From NCBI GenBank assembly GCA_949128115.1, contig OX421966.1, positions 67,019,416-67,083,415 on the forward strand: DNA of 64,000 nt. The letters run 5' to 3'. The number at the start of each line of letters is the position of its first letter. Positions within the stretch are counted from its first letter, which is position 1. Positions 12,171 through 27,592 of the stretch are shown in pieces. The notes below the pieces were generated by a model, which saw only the letters and a list, made by a program, of their open reading frames with translations, did no database searches and was not told the origin of the DNA. The stretch is from Anaspis maculata. Its lineage: Eukaryota; Arthropoda; Insecta; Coleoptera; Scraptiidae. The translations under genes and the position numbers were made by a program.

Positions 12171-12445
12171 AAACTCCATTTGGAAGTCAGTTCAAAGCTT
12201 GTGTATGCCAAAGCATCGATTCCTGCTATGACTGGCTCCTGCAGCTGAACGATTCGTTCTGTGGTATGGTTCAAGAGCTCTTGCAACCGCACTTCACCAA
12301 AAGATTCGCTGCGAGACAACCTCTCCTCTTCTGGATAATACCGCTTCTTCGCCTCTAAGACTTTATCGTACGACAGATATATGTCGGCATTGCGTTCCTT
12401 AGCGGAAGAGCGCAGCTTCAAGTACTGATCTTCAGTCAAATTCAA
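12170..12445 (-). pseudogene. Truncated protein-coding fragment, family not named
   Basis: An open frame starting MNLTEDQYLKLRSSAKER has a strongly protein-like composition, includes a helical segment around LNHTTERIVQLQE, and ends near KWSFDGF, where it runs into the neighbouring tandem repeat. I have an impression of a large intronless family seen in hemipteran and cnidarian genomes and suspected to be transposase-related, but I cannot name it reliably. Only the N-terminal 90 or so residues are present, so it is a relic. The + strand immediately to the right holds a LINE tail, so this is a junction of two mobile fragments. Confidence 0.4.
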
Positions 12446-12486
12446 GTCAATTTAAAGAGCAACTGCTTTTTTAGGCGTATAAGGCT

Positions 12487-13051
12487 TAACGAGCTGAATT
12501 ACTTTGGAAGCATTTAAAGTGATTTGGTATCCCATATACAGCACTCACGTGAACAGACTTGAATCAGTCCAGAGAAGATTCTTAAAATTTTTGTCATTCA
12601 CGCTTGATGGTGTGTATCCTCCTCAGGGGTTCAACCACAATTTGTTGTTGATCAGGCACGAGGTTATCTCGCTGGAGAAAAGACACACAGTGTTGAGTGT
12701 CAGATTTTTGTACAATTTAATACAGAATTCTATCGACTGCCCAGAGCTTCTTGAGCGACTCAAATTTTTGGTGCCTCGATTAAATGCGAGACACCATTCT
12801 ACTTTTTACTGCGACACTCCCAACAGCAATGCTTTAATCAGGAGTCCGATATACACTGTGTGCAGCAATTATAATAGACATTCGACAGACAGTGATATTT
12901 TCTTTGATTCCTTCAATGTTATACAGACCAGTATTTTAAATTATTGTGACTAGTGATATTCTTCTGTGATTAATCTATTGTTGTATTTTCCTATGACTGG
13001 GCACTTTTGCCTGTTGGAAATAAATCCTTCTTATTCTTATTCTTATTCTTA
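12487..13051 (+). mobile_element. 5'-truncated LINE: reverse-transcriptase C-terminal tail and 3' end
   Basis: The frame 12504-12953 reads like the post-RT tail of a Jockey/RTE/CR1-type LINE: YSTHVNRLESVQRRFLKFL is the usual Q-R-R-F box, followed by hydrophobic helices. It ends with a TAG stop and about 100 bases of 3' UTR finishing in a TTCTTA-type repeat (13027-13051), a common LINE tail. The catalytic RT domain is absent, as expected for 5' truncation during insertion. Confidence 0.75.
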
Positions 13052-14275
13052 ACTAACATTAATTCATACAAAATTCGCTTTGTCGTTTCAGCCATCCATG
13101 CAGTAAGTGAACACACAACAGGATTCCGGTTTTAGAAATGATTTCCACAAAATGGCGACGGAAACCTATGAGATAGAAACGACGTAGCTGCGCCAGACAG
13201 CCAGCGTCGATGTAACATTGGAGGTGCGCATGCGCTAGTCATCTTACGCGCAGCTAAGAGGGCAATCTTCACCCCAGATTTAACAGGCTATAGAAAGCAA
13301 AGTTGCGTTTCAAAGAAATCAGCTATTAGATATACTCAACTATGAATTATTATAGTGCTGTTTTCTACTTGCATCAAAAGGACCTGTACAAATGTTCGTA
13401 AAAAGGGGTCTAGCTGCCAAGGTTGCAAGCATGGGCAGAAACTTTTGATTGCGTTTGAAAGCTAAAAGATTGGGGAATGCAATGATATAGATTTTAGCGC
13501 GGGTCTCGATGGGTCTTCTGAGAAAAGCTTACGGAAAGTACCAACTTCGAAATAAAACTACCACCTCGACAGCCCTTACAAAAAAAATCACCAGCCCTTC
13601 AAAGCTTACGCATTGCTGAACATCACAAGCATTTTTGATAGAGAACAGTCTACTGATTCTTATGGCACCACCCATCATTCTCACAAGGCACCCTGTTTCG
13701 TGGCATTCAGGGAAGAGAAACAGTGTTTTATGCCGAGAAAGATTCATATTCTTTGATCTAGAGAGTGAGCCAAGTTTGGCGTTTGATTTCATTGATTAAT
13801 GTTCCTCCAAAAATTGTAGTTTTTGGTCAAATAGTAGTTCGAACTTTCCTCTACGATATTCCAATGTCAAAATTACCCATAAAAAAAGTTCGTGAAATGG
13901 AATTTCTGCGCCGTTTTTCGATTTTCCGACCACTGTGCGCCCGCCCGCCCGTCTGGCGCCTGCACCCGTGCAGAGCAAGATAAGCTCTTTGTTTATATCT
14001 CGACGGTACTTCGTGCTCGAAAGTGTTTCCCGATCTTGGTGCTCCCAAAATTTCTCATTGCGTTCTGTTTGTTGGTTCATTACTTCTCGTTTTTGTTGGT
14101 TTTCCTTGTTATTGTTGTTTGTTATTGTTATTTGTTATTGTTATTGCTGGACGAAAAAACAATTGTGCGTGGCCACTGGCCGCCCGCAAGTGGTGTGTTT
14201 GTTTGCGGACATAATTATACATTTTCCGCTTCCCGTGTCGGCTTTCGGTTGTGCCCAAGTTTTGCGCCGTGCAAA
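13052..14275. other. Spacer and presumed 5' region of the THAP gene
   Basis: No gene recognised. The stretch 13935-13980 is GC-rich (CCCGCCCGCCCG), unlike the AT-rich surroundings, and lies 300 bp upstream of the THAP start codon. It could be a promoter or 5' UTR, but there is no further proof. Confidence 0.4.
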
Positions 14276-19228
<4,953 letters not shown>

Positions 19229-19701
19229 CATTTACTTTAGAGTCATGTTCAGTCAATTATTTTGCTGGTTACGGTGTTAGAAAAACAGTAAATAAGTTCA
19301 AGTGTCCGCAATGCCAGCTGAATTTTGTAGATTCAGAAAAAATATTGAAGGATAAAAGGGAATTGCTCATATTAAATAGGGATTACTCGAAGGAAAAAGG
19401 CGAAATCAAATACCTACAAAGACCTACAGATGCTACCTATCAAATCGCCCGGAAAAGTTTAGAAATGTACGAAAAAATGTTCACAAAAAAGCGACACAGG
19501 AGAAACATTTTAAAATATATTTTGACCAAGCTGAGTGACAAGGAACTAATTAAAACATGGTTATTAGATGAATGTGCTGAGCATAAGAAATTCTTTTTAG
19601 AAACACTTGTCCTAACCAAGCTGTATAGCACATGCAAAGCGATCGCGAAACAAAAAAAACGGAACAGGAGGCACCCAGAAAAAAAAACCAAGTTTCATTG
19701 A
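19229..19701 (+). pseudogene. Out-of-frame C-terminal part of the P-type/THAP transposase
   Basis: The frame reads NYFAGYGVRK and then KCPQCQLNF, a box typical of the C-terminus of THAP9 and P-type transposases, followed by a Lys-rich tail to the stop at 19699. It is in a different frame from exon 3. The junction (19192-19235) is bracketed by direct repeats AGCATTTAC around ATTTACAAATTT-like filler, which looks like a deletion scar that removed the whole catalytic middle. Confidence 0.7.
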
Positions 19702-20111
19702 TTTTGACTTTATGAAACAATTTTTATTATATTCTTCCTGACTTGTATGATTTTATCAAGATTCACTCAAGAAAAACTAAACAAATTGATTCCTATTTGA
19801 TCCAGGAACATGAGATCATTATTGCAGCAAATTTTGTAGATTACACTTTTCGATTCGTCGCGACAGAATCTATAAATAGTGCCTACTTATGTAGTTTTCT
19901 AGAACTAAGTACTGTTTACTTACAGGTTTCAGTGTTTGTATCAAAATTTGATGTGTGTATTCTATTTAACTTTGTATCCAGCATAAAGCGCTCAATAAAG
20001 ATCATAATTGTATCACAAATCTTGTCAAAAATGTTACCTTTCAGATTTTTTTACACCTGTCTACCTACCTATCACTCTTTATTATTCAGGGGCCGTGTTC
20101 GTATCTCACTT
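19702..20111 (+). other. Probable 3' flank of the THAP gene
   Basis: AT-rich DNA with an AATAAA at about 19995 (CTCAATAAAGATC), which could be the polyadenylation signal. Nothing else recognised. Confidence 0.45.
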
Positions 20112-20440
20112 TTAAGTTGAAAGCGCATTTAGAGGCGCGCGTTTAGCTCATTGTTGAGTTTTGAAAGACATAATTATCACAATTAATCGAGGGGCAAACC
20201 GCTGGTCAAATTCTGTACACCAGATTTCCCCCTCATAAGGATTTCCCCCGGACTTCTTTCGGACTTCCTCGGACTTCCCCGGGACTTCCTCCGGCATGTA
20301 CACCAGACTTCCCCAGCGGTTTGCCCCTCGCAATTAATTGTGCAGTGTATGTAATTGTATTGTGTAATTTTGAACACTCAAATATTAATGGATAGCCCCT
20401 AAAAGCGCACCTCTAAATGCGCTTTCAGCTTAAAAGCCAA
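20112..20440. repeat. Inverted-repeat element with a nested MITE
   Basis: TTTAAGTTGAAAGCGCATTT at the left is mirrored by AAATGCGCTTTCAGCTTAAA at the right, about 300 bp away. The interior was an AT-rich palindrome (CAATTAAT/ATTAATTG) into which the 20188-20330 element inserted. Confidence 0.75.
20188..20330. mobile_element. 143-bp MITE with 8-bp TSD
   Basis: Inverted ends CGAGGGGCAAACCGCTGG and CCAGCGGTTTGCCCCTCG are exact, and the flanks carry a perfect 8-bp duplication CAATTAAT (20180-20187 and 20331-20338). The size and duplication fit a hAT- or P-type MITE. Non-coding; the interior contains repeats of GGACTTCC. Confidence 0.92.
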
Positions 20441-20570
20441 ATAATACAGTCCTTCCTTGGTATTCATTCCAACTTTAGAATGTGCTCAATAGCAGCACGA
20501 ATAGAAATTCCATTCACAGAGATTGAATTGAGCACCCAGAACCAAGGGTTTATACTTATTACTTGGTTCG

Positions 20571-20765
20571 GTTGCAGTCAAATGCAGAGCTAGGACTTTT
20601 CGAATCAAAAAGTGACAAGCTGGGGTGAGGCTACAGCTGAGGTTGCTGGCACTTGCAACAATCAGACCGGCAACGCCCGTCACCTGTAGCCGTAGCCCCC
20701 AGCGCTCCAGCTAGTCACTTTATTTTGTATTAAAAAATCCTAGCTCTGCATTTGCAACATTGCAA
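20571..20765. repeat. Foldback repeat, about 195 bp
   Basis: The left arm beginning AATGCAGAGCTAGGA is mirrored by TCCTAGCTCTGCATT at the right, with similarity continuing inwards through GTGACAAGCTGG and CCAGCTAGTCAC. Probably a MITE; no target duplication identified. Confidence 0.7.
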
Positions 20766-22165
20766 CGTGTTGTTTTCCCTCGCCTACACATCAATAATTT
20801 AAAGCAGATAATTCAAATTCATTTTATTGTTATTTCACATGGATGTACTGTGTATTGATTACTGGCACTTTCCTTGAAATTTGAAGAGCTTTTGATAGTG
20901 TACTTCAGAATTTGGAGTTTCGATTACAGAAGTCAGGAATCAGAAGTCAGAAGCTCCGCAAGATCGAAGACCAAGTCAGCTTTTCAAAACTTGTTTAATT
21001 TCTTTTCTGTGCAAAAACTAATTGTTTGGAGTCTTGAAGTATATACACTCGGCTTCGCCGCGAGTTCTTCTGGCTTGTAACCTGGCAGTAACTAAGACGC
21101 AGTTTCGTCGGTCTCCCTCGTCCCTCCGGCCTTTGGCTGATGCCGCTGTGGAGACGTGAGGTTGTCCGGGCTGTATGGTGCTCGCTTCACGACAACATGC
21201 AGAGATGAAGACCTTAGACCTAGGATATTAATCCATCATTACTCATTGAATACCCAGCTATTTTCAGTCAATAATGACTTACCTGGCTACTCTATGCGTG
21301 GATCGCAAAACACACCACGTAGAACATAAGGAGAGTTCAAATTTCAAAAACGCTCAATGTCCATCCCTACACGAACGTTCCTTTGTGTAGTAGTCTCGAT
21401 GGTGTTACATGGTTATTACCTCAGCTTCTTTCAATAAAATACAAAAACACAAAATCGCTGTTTGTTTACTTTGTTTGCGGAACAGCTGACAGCCATAGAA
21501 GACTCTGACAGCTGGTCGTTGACAACTAACAGATGTTTGCGGAAGTGGCCCGCCCGTGTCTCCCTCTGCTTGTGAGTAGAGGTATGATATCACTACAGAT
21601 CCCTATCTTCCCGTCTCAAAGGTTCGACTTAGTTCGCGAGAAAAGCTATGATGTCGCTTTATCCCGGCACGTTGTTTTATTGCGGGGGGACGTCTGCTCT
21701 AACTTTACTCTCGTCTCGTTCAAGCCTATCCCGTGAGCACTCTAGTTATAGTACTCTATGATTCCAGTAAGAAAGAAGTGCTTATTTCCGCTAATCACAG
21801 CTAAGTGCTATGGTAATTTTAAATGACACCAGTTTAATACCAATTTTAATGAATGAGATAATAATTTTTTTGAATGAAGCTGATTTTATTACACAACACT
21901 CACAACAGCCGAGCCGACTAAAAATAACAAACATCATAGAGAAATGGAGGTTAGAAATCGTACGTAAGTGCCAAACTCGCTGAATGTAATGCCATTGGCT
22001 TGGCGTAGGAATAATTTGCCCGGGTAAGACTACCAACCGAACAAAACTAATATTAGTTCCAAACGCGCCTATGTTGTTACAGTCTTTGGTGCTTTTGTTT
22101 GCTATAAGTTACCTCACTGAAATTCAAGAAAGTCCGTTCTATCGGTGAACAGACTATAGTATGAT
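20766..22165. other. Non-coding spacer
   Basis: Only short open frames with no recognisable domains. No RNA gene or element boundary seen. Confidence 0.5.
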
Positions 22166-22223
22166 GTGGTGTGAACATTGCAAGCAATAATAATTTTGTT
22201 ATTGCTTGCAATGTTCACACCAC
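22166..22223. repeat. Short perfect hairpin with 25-bp arms
   Basis: GTGGTGTGAACATTGCAAGC and its exact complement GCTTGCAATGTTCACACCAC are separated by about 18 bases. Weaker complementarity (CAAGAAAG / CTTTCTTG) may extend the stem outwards with a bulge. It could be a MITE core or a microRNA-like fold; sequence alone does not decide. Confidence 0.75.
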
Positions 22224-22452
22224 GCGCTTTCTTGATTGAATCACTATGATTGAATGGAATCTAAGCTAAATACCACCTCACATCTTATCTAAAATATGAG
22301 ATAATTATTATGATTATATATGTTGATGGCAATAATAGCCCAATACTTCGGACCATCCGACAATTTGACATTGACATTTTGAGGGAAAATTGATTGCCAT
22401 GTTTATTCATGCGCTACGGCGCAAGCTCATGAGCTTATTACGATTTGCAGTA

Positions 22453-23647
22453 GTCTTTTTCGAGCGAGTAACTTTTTGTAACCAGTTGGTTATTAGCGGT
22501 TGACATTAGATTGACAGATACTGTCATTTTTTTGACATCTGACATTTCTCGCTGAAACGTTACGGTTATAACTTTGGTTATCAGCATTTGGCGGGAAAAG
22601 AGGAACTGATAGCTTCAAATAGTTACGTACTTGTACTTGTCTCTGCTACATACCGTGTACTTAAACCATTCGTAATTTAGCATAGCTTCGAAGGTGAAAA
22701 ATTCAGTTATTCAGCCAATCCAGTCACTTGAATCGATGAACATCTCGTTTCCGAAGTCACCCGGGTGGGCCCCAATCAGGGCCCTGATTACGAATTTTGT
22801 GGATCACACGTGTATCGTGATCACATCACACATACAATTTCTAAGAAATCCTGTTTGTTTTCTTGTTCCTGGTGTAATACCGAAGGACCAATAAATAGTT
22901 ATATTGAATTGAATTGAGAATCAACTATTCATATTTCTATCTACTATATAAATAGGAGGTATGACAAGTACTTTCAGGATTAAACCACCATCAGGCGGCC
23001 AACGGACATCTGGATTACCCGATGTTCTTGTGGGTCCATCGCAGATGAGTCCATCGTCTTCGATTCTTCTCGTCGCCAAGTCAAGTTGTCGAGGTTAGGT
23101 TGGGTACGATTCACCATTGTAAAACTACTCCTAGTAGGCCAGCCGCCGTTCAAATTGTGCAATTTTCGGAAAGCACGGGCAGGTGGCGTGTTCAGCATTT
23201 GTCGTTTGGTCGCCCAAATTAGTTATAAATCACGCTGTCTTCAAATTTCAACGTGGCGCCCAACTTACTGATAGATGTTGATGGTTTGGTACAGAAATTT
23301 CAATTTTTCTCATATGCGCTGATAATTTCTTGCGAGCTAATTGCTCTAGGCGACATCTAGCGACAAAATCCCAAATTCAAGGCTGACCTACTAGTAATAG
23401 TTATACAATGGTTTCACGTTTGGAAATTTTGGACCGCAGCTTGTTTCAAATTCAAATCTGTTGCCGCCACAGTTTGTTCCCCCACCATAACAATAACCAG
23501 CCTCGTGACCAGGTTATGAAATGTATAACCGGTGATGATATCAAAATGGCGGCACTTCCTTTACCGTTTATAACCAATCCTCGCTTAAACGTCAAATTTT
23601 ATAACCAAGTGTAACCGGTCATGAACGGTTACTCGCTCGAAAAAGAC
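22453..23647. mobile_element. Inverted-repeat element flanked by TA, about 1.2 kb
   Basis: The ends GTCTTTTTCGAGCGAGTAAC and GTTACTCGCTCGAAAAAGAC are exact inverted repeats, each flanked by TA (22451-22452 and 23648-23649), as in Tc1/mariner-type elements. The interior around 22530-22620 (GACATCTGACATTTCTCGC, ATAACTTTGGTTATCA) recurs at 30497-30580. No transposase frame remains. Confidence 0.8.
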
Positions 23648-23850
23648 TAGTGTGTCACCCCCAAATTCGCAATCGTCATTTAACGTTAATGATCATTACA
23701 CTTAATGATCATTAAGATGCAGTCTGTCAAGGGTATTACCTGGTTTTGTGCCGTCCCGTGGATCACCTGAAATTTTGTGCCATCGAAAGGCACACCGAAA
23801 ACAGATGCGGAAAATGACGTACCATCAGCTGTAATCCAGCACTTCGTTGT

Positions 23851-24996
23851 CATACCGGGTGATCATTTGAAAACTATCCACATGCAATATCTCCCGATTC
23901 CTAGTGCAAATGTCTTTAAAAAAAACCGGTCGATTTCTATATCGAAGGGGACATCTATAACATACATTGGAGAATTTATATCTTGAGCCCCCCCGCCCTC
24001 ACTCGCCCCCACTCGCCCCAACTTTGAAATTTCAAATGACACTACCTACCTTGCGATGCATCAAATTAAAGAGAATTAAATTCTCTTTCGAAAAAAAGTA
24101 TTTTGGAATTTTTCAACTCTACGGGGGGTAGTGTCATTTGAAATTTCAAAGTTGGGGCGAGGGGTTCTTCCTTGGAATTTTTCAACTCTACCCCCCGTTC
24201 TTCCTAAAGTTCTCTGAGTGTCCAAGTTAATATTCTTGACCTCCATTTCCCTTCAATACAGTCAACGTCATCCTGCACAGCATGAAAAGAGAAAATTTCC
24301 TATAAAAAAGTGCCACCCAAATTCATTCCCCCCACCTGACCTTAAAAATCTAAAATGTCAATACCCACTTTGTAATACATCAAATTGAAGGAAATGGAAT
24401 TCTCTCCTTGAAATAGATTTTTCGCAATTTTTAAAGCCCTCCATTTCCCCCCTAGAATACTCCAAATGACCAATTTATTGGGGGAGGGGTAGAAAATCTC
24501 AAAAAAAATCTTTTCAGAAAGAGAATTCAATTCCCTTAAATTTGACGTATCACAAAGTAGGTGGGTTTTGTTGAATTTGGGAGTTGAGGTGGGGAAGAGC
24601 AAAGGGGTGAATTTGGGTAGCACTTTTCCCACCGAAAATTTTCTTCTTCAATGCTATCTAGGATGACGCCGATTAAATTGAGAAAAAAATGAGGGGTCCA
24701 GAATGTAAAATGGGACAGTCAGAGAATTTTTAGGAAAAAGGGGGTGGGGTTAAAAATTTTGGAAATATTTTTTCCAGAAAGAAAATCAATTTCTCTTCAA
24801 TTTGATGTATCGCAAAGTAGGTAGTGTCATTTGAAATTTCAAAGTTGGGGTGAGTGGGGTGGAAATAGAAATTTGCCAATATATAATTTAGATGTCCCCC
24901 TCGATATAAAAATCGACCTGTTTTTGCTCGGAAAAATATTCACTAGGAATCGGGAGTTATCGCAGGTGGCTAGTTTTCAAATGATCACCCGGTATG
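23851..24996. repeat. Large foldback repeat, about 1.15 kb
   Basis: The left arm (about 23851-24055, starting CATACCGGGTGATCATTTG) is the reverse complement of the right arm (about 24820-24996). They share CCCGATTCCTAGTG, GACATCTA and GAAATTTCAAATGACACTAC blocks. The middle has further repeats built on GAGAATTAAATTCTC words and paired copies of a TACCCCCC/GGGGGGTA-type motif. Non-coding; no clear target duplication. Confidence 0.8.
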
Positions 24997-25595
24997 TCTC
25001 TCTCTCTGTGTCGTTTCATCCATGCATCCATGTTTTATTTTATTTCTCTGCAGGGATAACGTACGATCGATTTTAAGATTTACGCTGCCATTTCTTTATT
25101 TCTGAATGCCATAGTCACCTTTCGCCTCTAGACCAGAGATGTCGCGTCGGTCAACGATGCCGGTGCTTTCCATCTAGGTGTACCAAATCGTGGAACATGT
25201 TCCGTCTGGTGGTATTTGTACCGTCTAGGTAGAAAGCACCCATTGATCTATTCGATTCGAAAAGGAGGGAAGTTCAATTTGAAAAAATTGCTGATGACGT
25301 CGCAGCTTGCACAAAAATGGCGGTAAAGATAAAAATTTCACATAAAAAAATGTGCGGGACTGGAAAACAAAATCGACCTGTCCAAGAAATTTCTCGAGAA
25401 AAGAAATGCGAGTTTTCTAGTGAATTTGTTCCATACTTATGCCCCTCACTTTATAATAGGCGTAACGACAACTGGGGATTGTTTCACGAACATTTTAGTG
25501 GGGTGAAAACATGATTTATCAATTTGTATCTCGATTTTTTCACGTAGATATCTGTTACGGCTCTCATGTGGGCATGTGGCGGAGGAACTGTTGTC

Positions 25596-25677
25596 TCTCC
25601 GATAGCTTAGTGGTCAGAGTATCCATCCGGCAAATGGAAGACCCGGGTTCGAGTCCCGGTCAGGGCAGACACTTTTT
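25596..25677 (+). ncRNA. tRNA-like sequence in the left LTR (Pol III A and B boxes)
   Basis: A box TAGCTTAGTGG (25603-25613) and B box GGTTCGAGTCC (25646-25656) match the Pol III consensus, and a T5 run (25673-25677) could terminate. A cloverleaf can be drawn: D stem with wobbles, perfect anticodon stem TCCAT/ATGGA, loop CCGGCAA (anticodon position GGC, with C instead of U at position 33) and perfect T stem. The acceptor stem has about two mismatches. It is therefore a tRNA-derived module, not a functional tRNA gene. Confidence 0.8.
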
Positions 25678-25969
25678 CTCCGTCACATCGCGCCATAAAT
25701 GATGACCCCGAACCAAAGCAGCACGCACGCAACATGCAACTCAAACAAACAGGTACAAAGCAAGCAATGAACAATCAAACAGCACCGCCACTTTTCTGCC
25801 CTACGTCCACCCACGTCCTATCCGTCGCCCTAGGTGCGGGGGGTACTGAACAACGGTCAACGGTCCATAAGTACGTCGAACGCAGGGGTACATAAGAGAC
25901 GAACGACGTCTCTGGAGGGGGAGTACTGTGGCGGCTCTCGTGTGGGCATGTGGCGGAGAAACTGTTGTC

Positions 25970-26051
25970 TCCCCGATAGCTTAGTGGTCAGAGTATCCAT
26001 CCGGCAAATGGAAGACCCGGGTTCGAGTCCCGGTCAGGGCAGACACTTTTT
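25970..26051 (+). ncRNA. tRNA-like sequence in the right LTR
   Basis: This is the second copy of the module, with A box 25977-25987 and B box 26020-26030 at the same offset from the LTR start as in the left copy. From the A box to the LTR end the two copies are identical. The 5' acceptor side here reads TCCCCGA, also with two mismatches against TCAGGGC. Confidence 0.8.
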
Positions 26052-26101
26052 CTCCGTCACATCGCGCCATATATCTATACCTACGTGACTAAACGTATTA
26101 C

Positions 26102-27540
26102 CTACTTTACCGCTTCAGTTACTCTATTCGTGGCGTGTTTCCACATGTTGTGCGAATTCAAATTTGATCTATGTTTGGTCCGGTACGAACAAACGCTGCA
26201 CTGGAACCACTTGATTTCTTCATCCCTGGCATGTTTCAACAGGTGACTTTTCAAATGTTCCTTTCGTTTGGCTCGGTAAGAACAAAAGTTGCATTGCAAC
26301 CAGTTGATTTCATCATTTCTAGCGTGTTGTAACATGTGCGACTTCAAATGTGATTTTATTCTGGCCCGGTACGAACAACTATTGCAATGGAACCAGTTTT
26401 CTTCATCCGTGGCATGTTGCAACAGGTGTCTTTTCATATGCGACTTACGTTTAGATCGGTACGAACAAACGTTGCACTCGAACCAGTTGATTTCTTCATT
26501 TGTGGCGTGTTTCATCATGTGCTTTTTCAAATTTGATTTTATTTTGGTCCGGTAAGAACAAACGTTGCAATGGAACCAGTTGATTTCTCCATCTGTGGCG
26601 TGTTTTAACGTGTTGTGCGATTTCAAATTTGATTTGAGTTTGGTCCGGTACGAGCAATGGTCGCACTGCAAACAGTTTATTCCTTCATTCGTAGCGTGTT
26701 TCAGCCTGTTGTGCACTGTCAAATTTGATTTTTGTTTGGATCGGTAGGAACAAACGTTGCATTGGAACCATCTTATTTCTTCAATCGCAGCATGTTTATT
26801 CAAAGTGTGTTTTTTCAAAGATGACTTCCGTTCAGCTCGATACGAACAATGGTTGCACTGGAACCAGTTGATTTCTCTAGCATGCATACATAAAATGTGC
26901 TGTCTCAACTGTGACTTCAGTTTAGCTCTGTATGAACAATGGTTGCATTGAAACCCGTCGATTTCTTCATTTGAATCATGCGTCAAGATCTCGGTCAACA
27001 AGTTTAATTCTTTTAATCCAACATCTCTGATTGACCTTGCAGTAGCCTTGTACAATTCTGGCGATTCCATGCCTTCGGCCTCTTCTGTGGTTTCTTCTGG
27101 CTTCCCCGTTGGCGTCTTTCCACACAAATCATGATGTCTAACAAGAGATAAGCTCGAGTCCGATTCGTACCTGCAATGGTCACAGTGATATCTTTTAATT
27201 TCTTCACGAAACGTTCTATTTTCATGGTGTCCAGTCCCGGAATGATGTCCTTGTTTGCAATGTTCGTACAATTCGAACTGATGGTAGCTCTGGTAATCAC
27301 AGCAGATGCAAGGGAACTGCTCCAGTTCGACGATGGCATGATCGAGTTCGGTTGCATAAACATTTCTGTGATTCCTTTGGACGTGGTGGTCGAGTTGAAA
27401 GACGGATTCACTCCGATGCGAACATTGCGAACAGTTCCTGTCAACAGTTTCGGGTGGTTCTAACCTGAAATAGCACAAAAATGAAAGGTGACTTGATTTG
27501 ATGGAAATTATTTGATGAGGCATTCACTGGCGACTTACAT
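26102..27540 (-). CDS. Poly-C2H2 zinc-finger protein, paralogue 2
   Basis: Probable nuclear DNA-binding protein of about 454 residues. Proposed CDS on the minus strand is 27540-27539 joined to 27464-26102: AT at the end of the first exon, a 74-bp intron (GTAAGT...ATTTCAG), then G. Three N-terminal fingers match those of paralogue 1 closely (QLDHHVQRNH, FELYEHCKQGH, and a third ending in Cys). About nine tandem C-x2-C-x12-H-x3/4-H fingers follow, with linkers like ATNEEINWFQCN. The frame ends cleanly in TAG. It has fewer fingers than paralogue 1, as expected for arrays that expand and contract. A 1.6-kb composite transposon lies only 53 bp upstream of the start codon, inside the expected promoter or 5' UTR. 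DNA target unknown. Confidence 0.85.
27465..27538 (-). other. Intron splitting the start codon of zinc-finger gene 2
   Basis: On the minus strand the exon ends AAAAT, then GTAAGT; the acceptor is TATTTCAG, followed by G. As in paralogue 1, the unspliced reading is ATG-TAA and the spliced reading opens the long frame. Confidence 0.7.
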
Positions 27541-27592
27541 TTTAACAGTTCGGGAAGTGATATCACTGATTTCAGCGAAAAGAGGGAAAAAC

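Larger units (their letters stand above)
25553..26070 (+). mobile_element. Miniature LTR element (TRIM-like) with tRNA-like LTRs
   Basis: Two direct repeats of exactly 144 bp (25553-25696 and 25927-26070) start with TG and end in CCAT. They flank 230 bp of non-coding DNA, and the whole is bracketed by a perfect 5-bp duplication ATATC (25548-25552 and 26071-26075). A purine-rich tract (GGAGGGGGAG) precedes the second repeat like a polypurine primer. The two repeats differ at about five positions, all in the first 50 bp. I do not see a standard TGG-type primer-binding site after the first repeat, so LTR-retrotransposon origin is likely but not proven. A tandem tRNA-derived SINE would not easily explain the outer duplication. 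Confidence 0.75.

Noticed and set aside
25596..25677. Calling the tRNA-like sequence a functional tRNA-Ala (GGC)
   Set aside because: Position 33 is C, the acceptor stem has mismatches, and an identical copy lies at the same place in the second terminal repeat.
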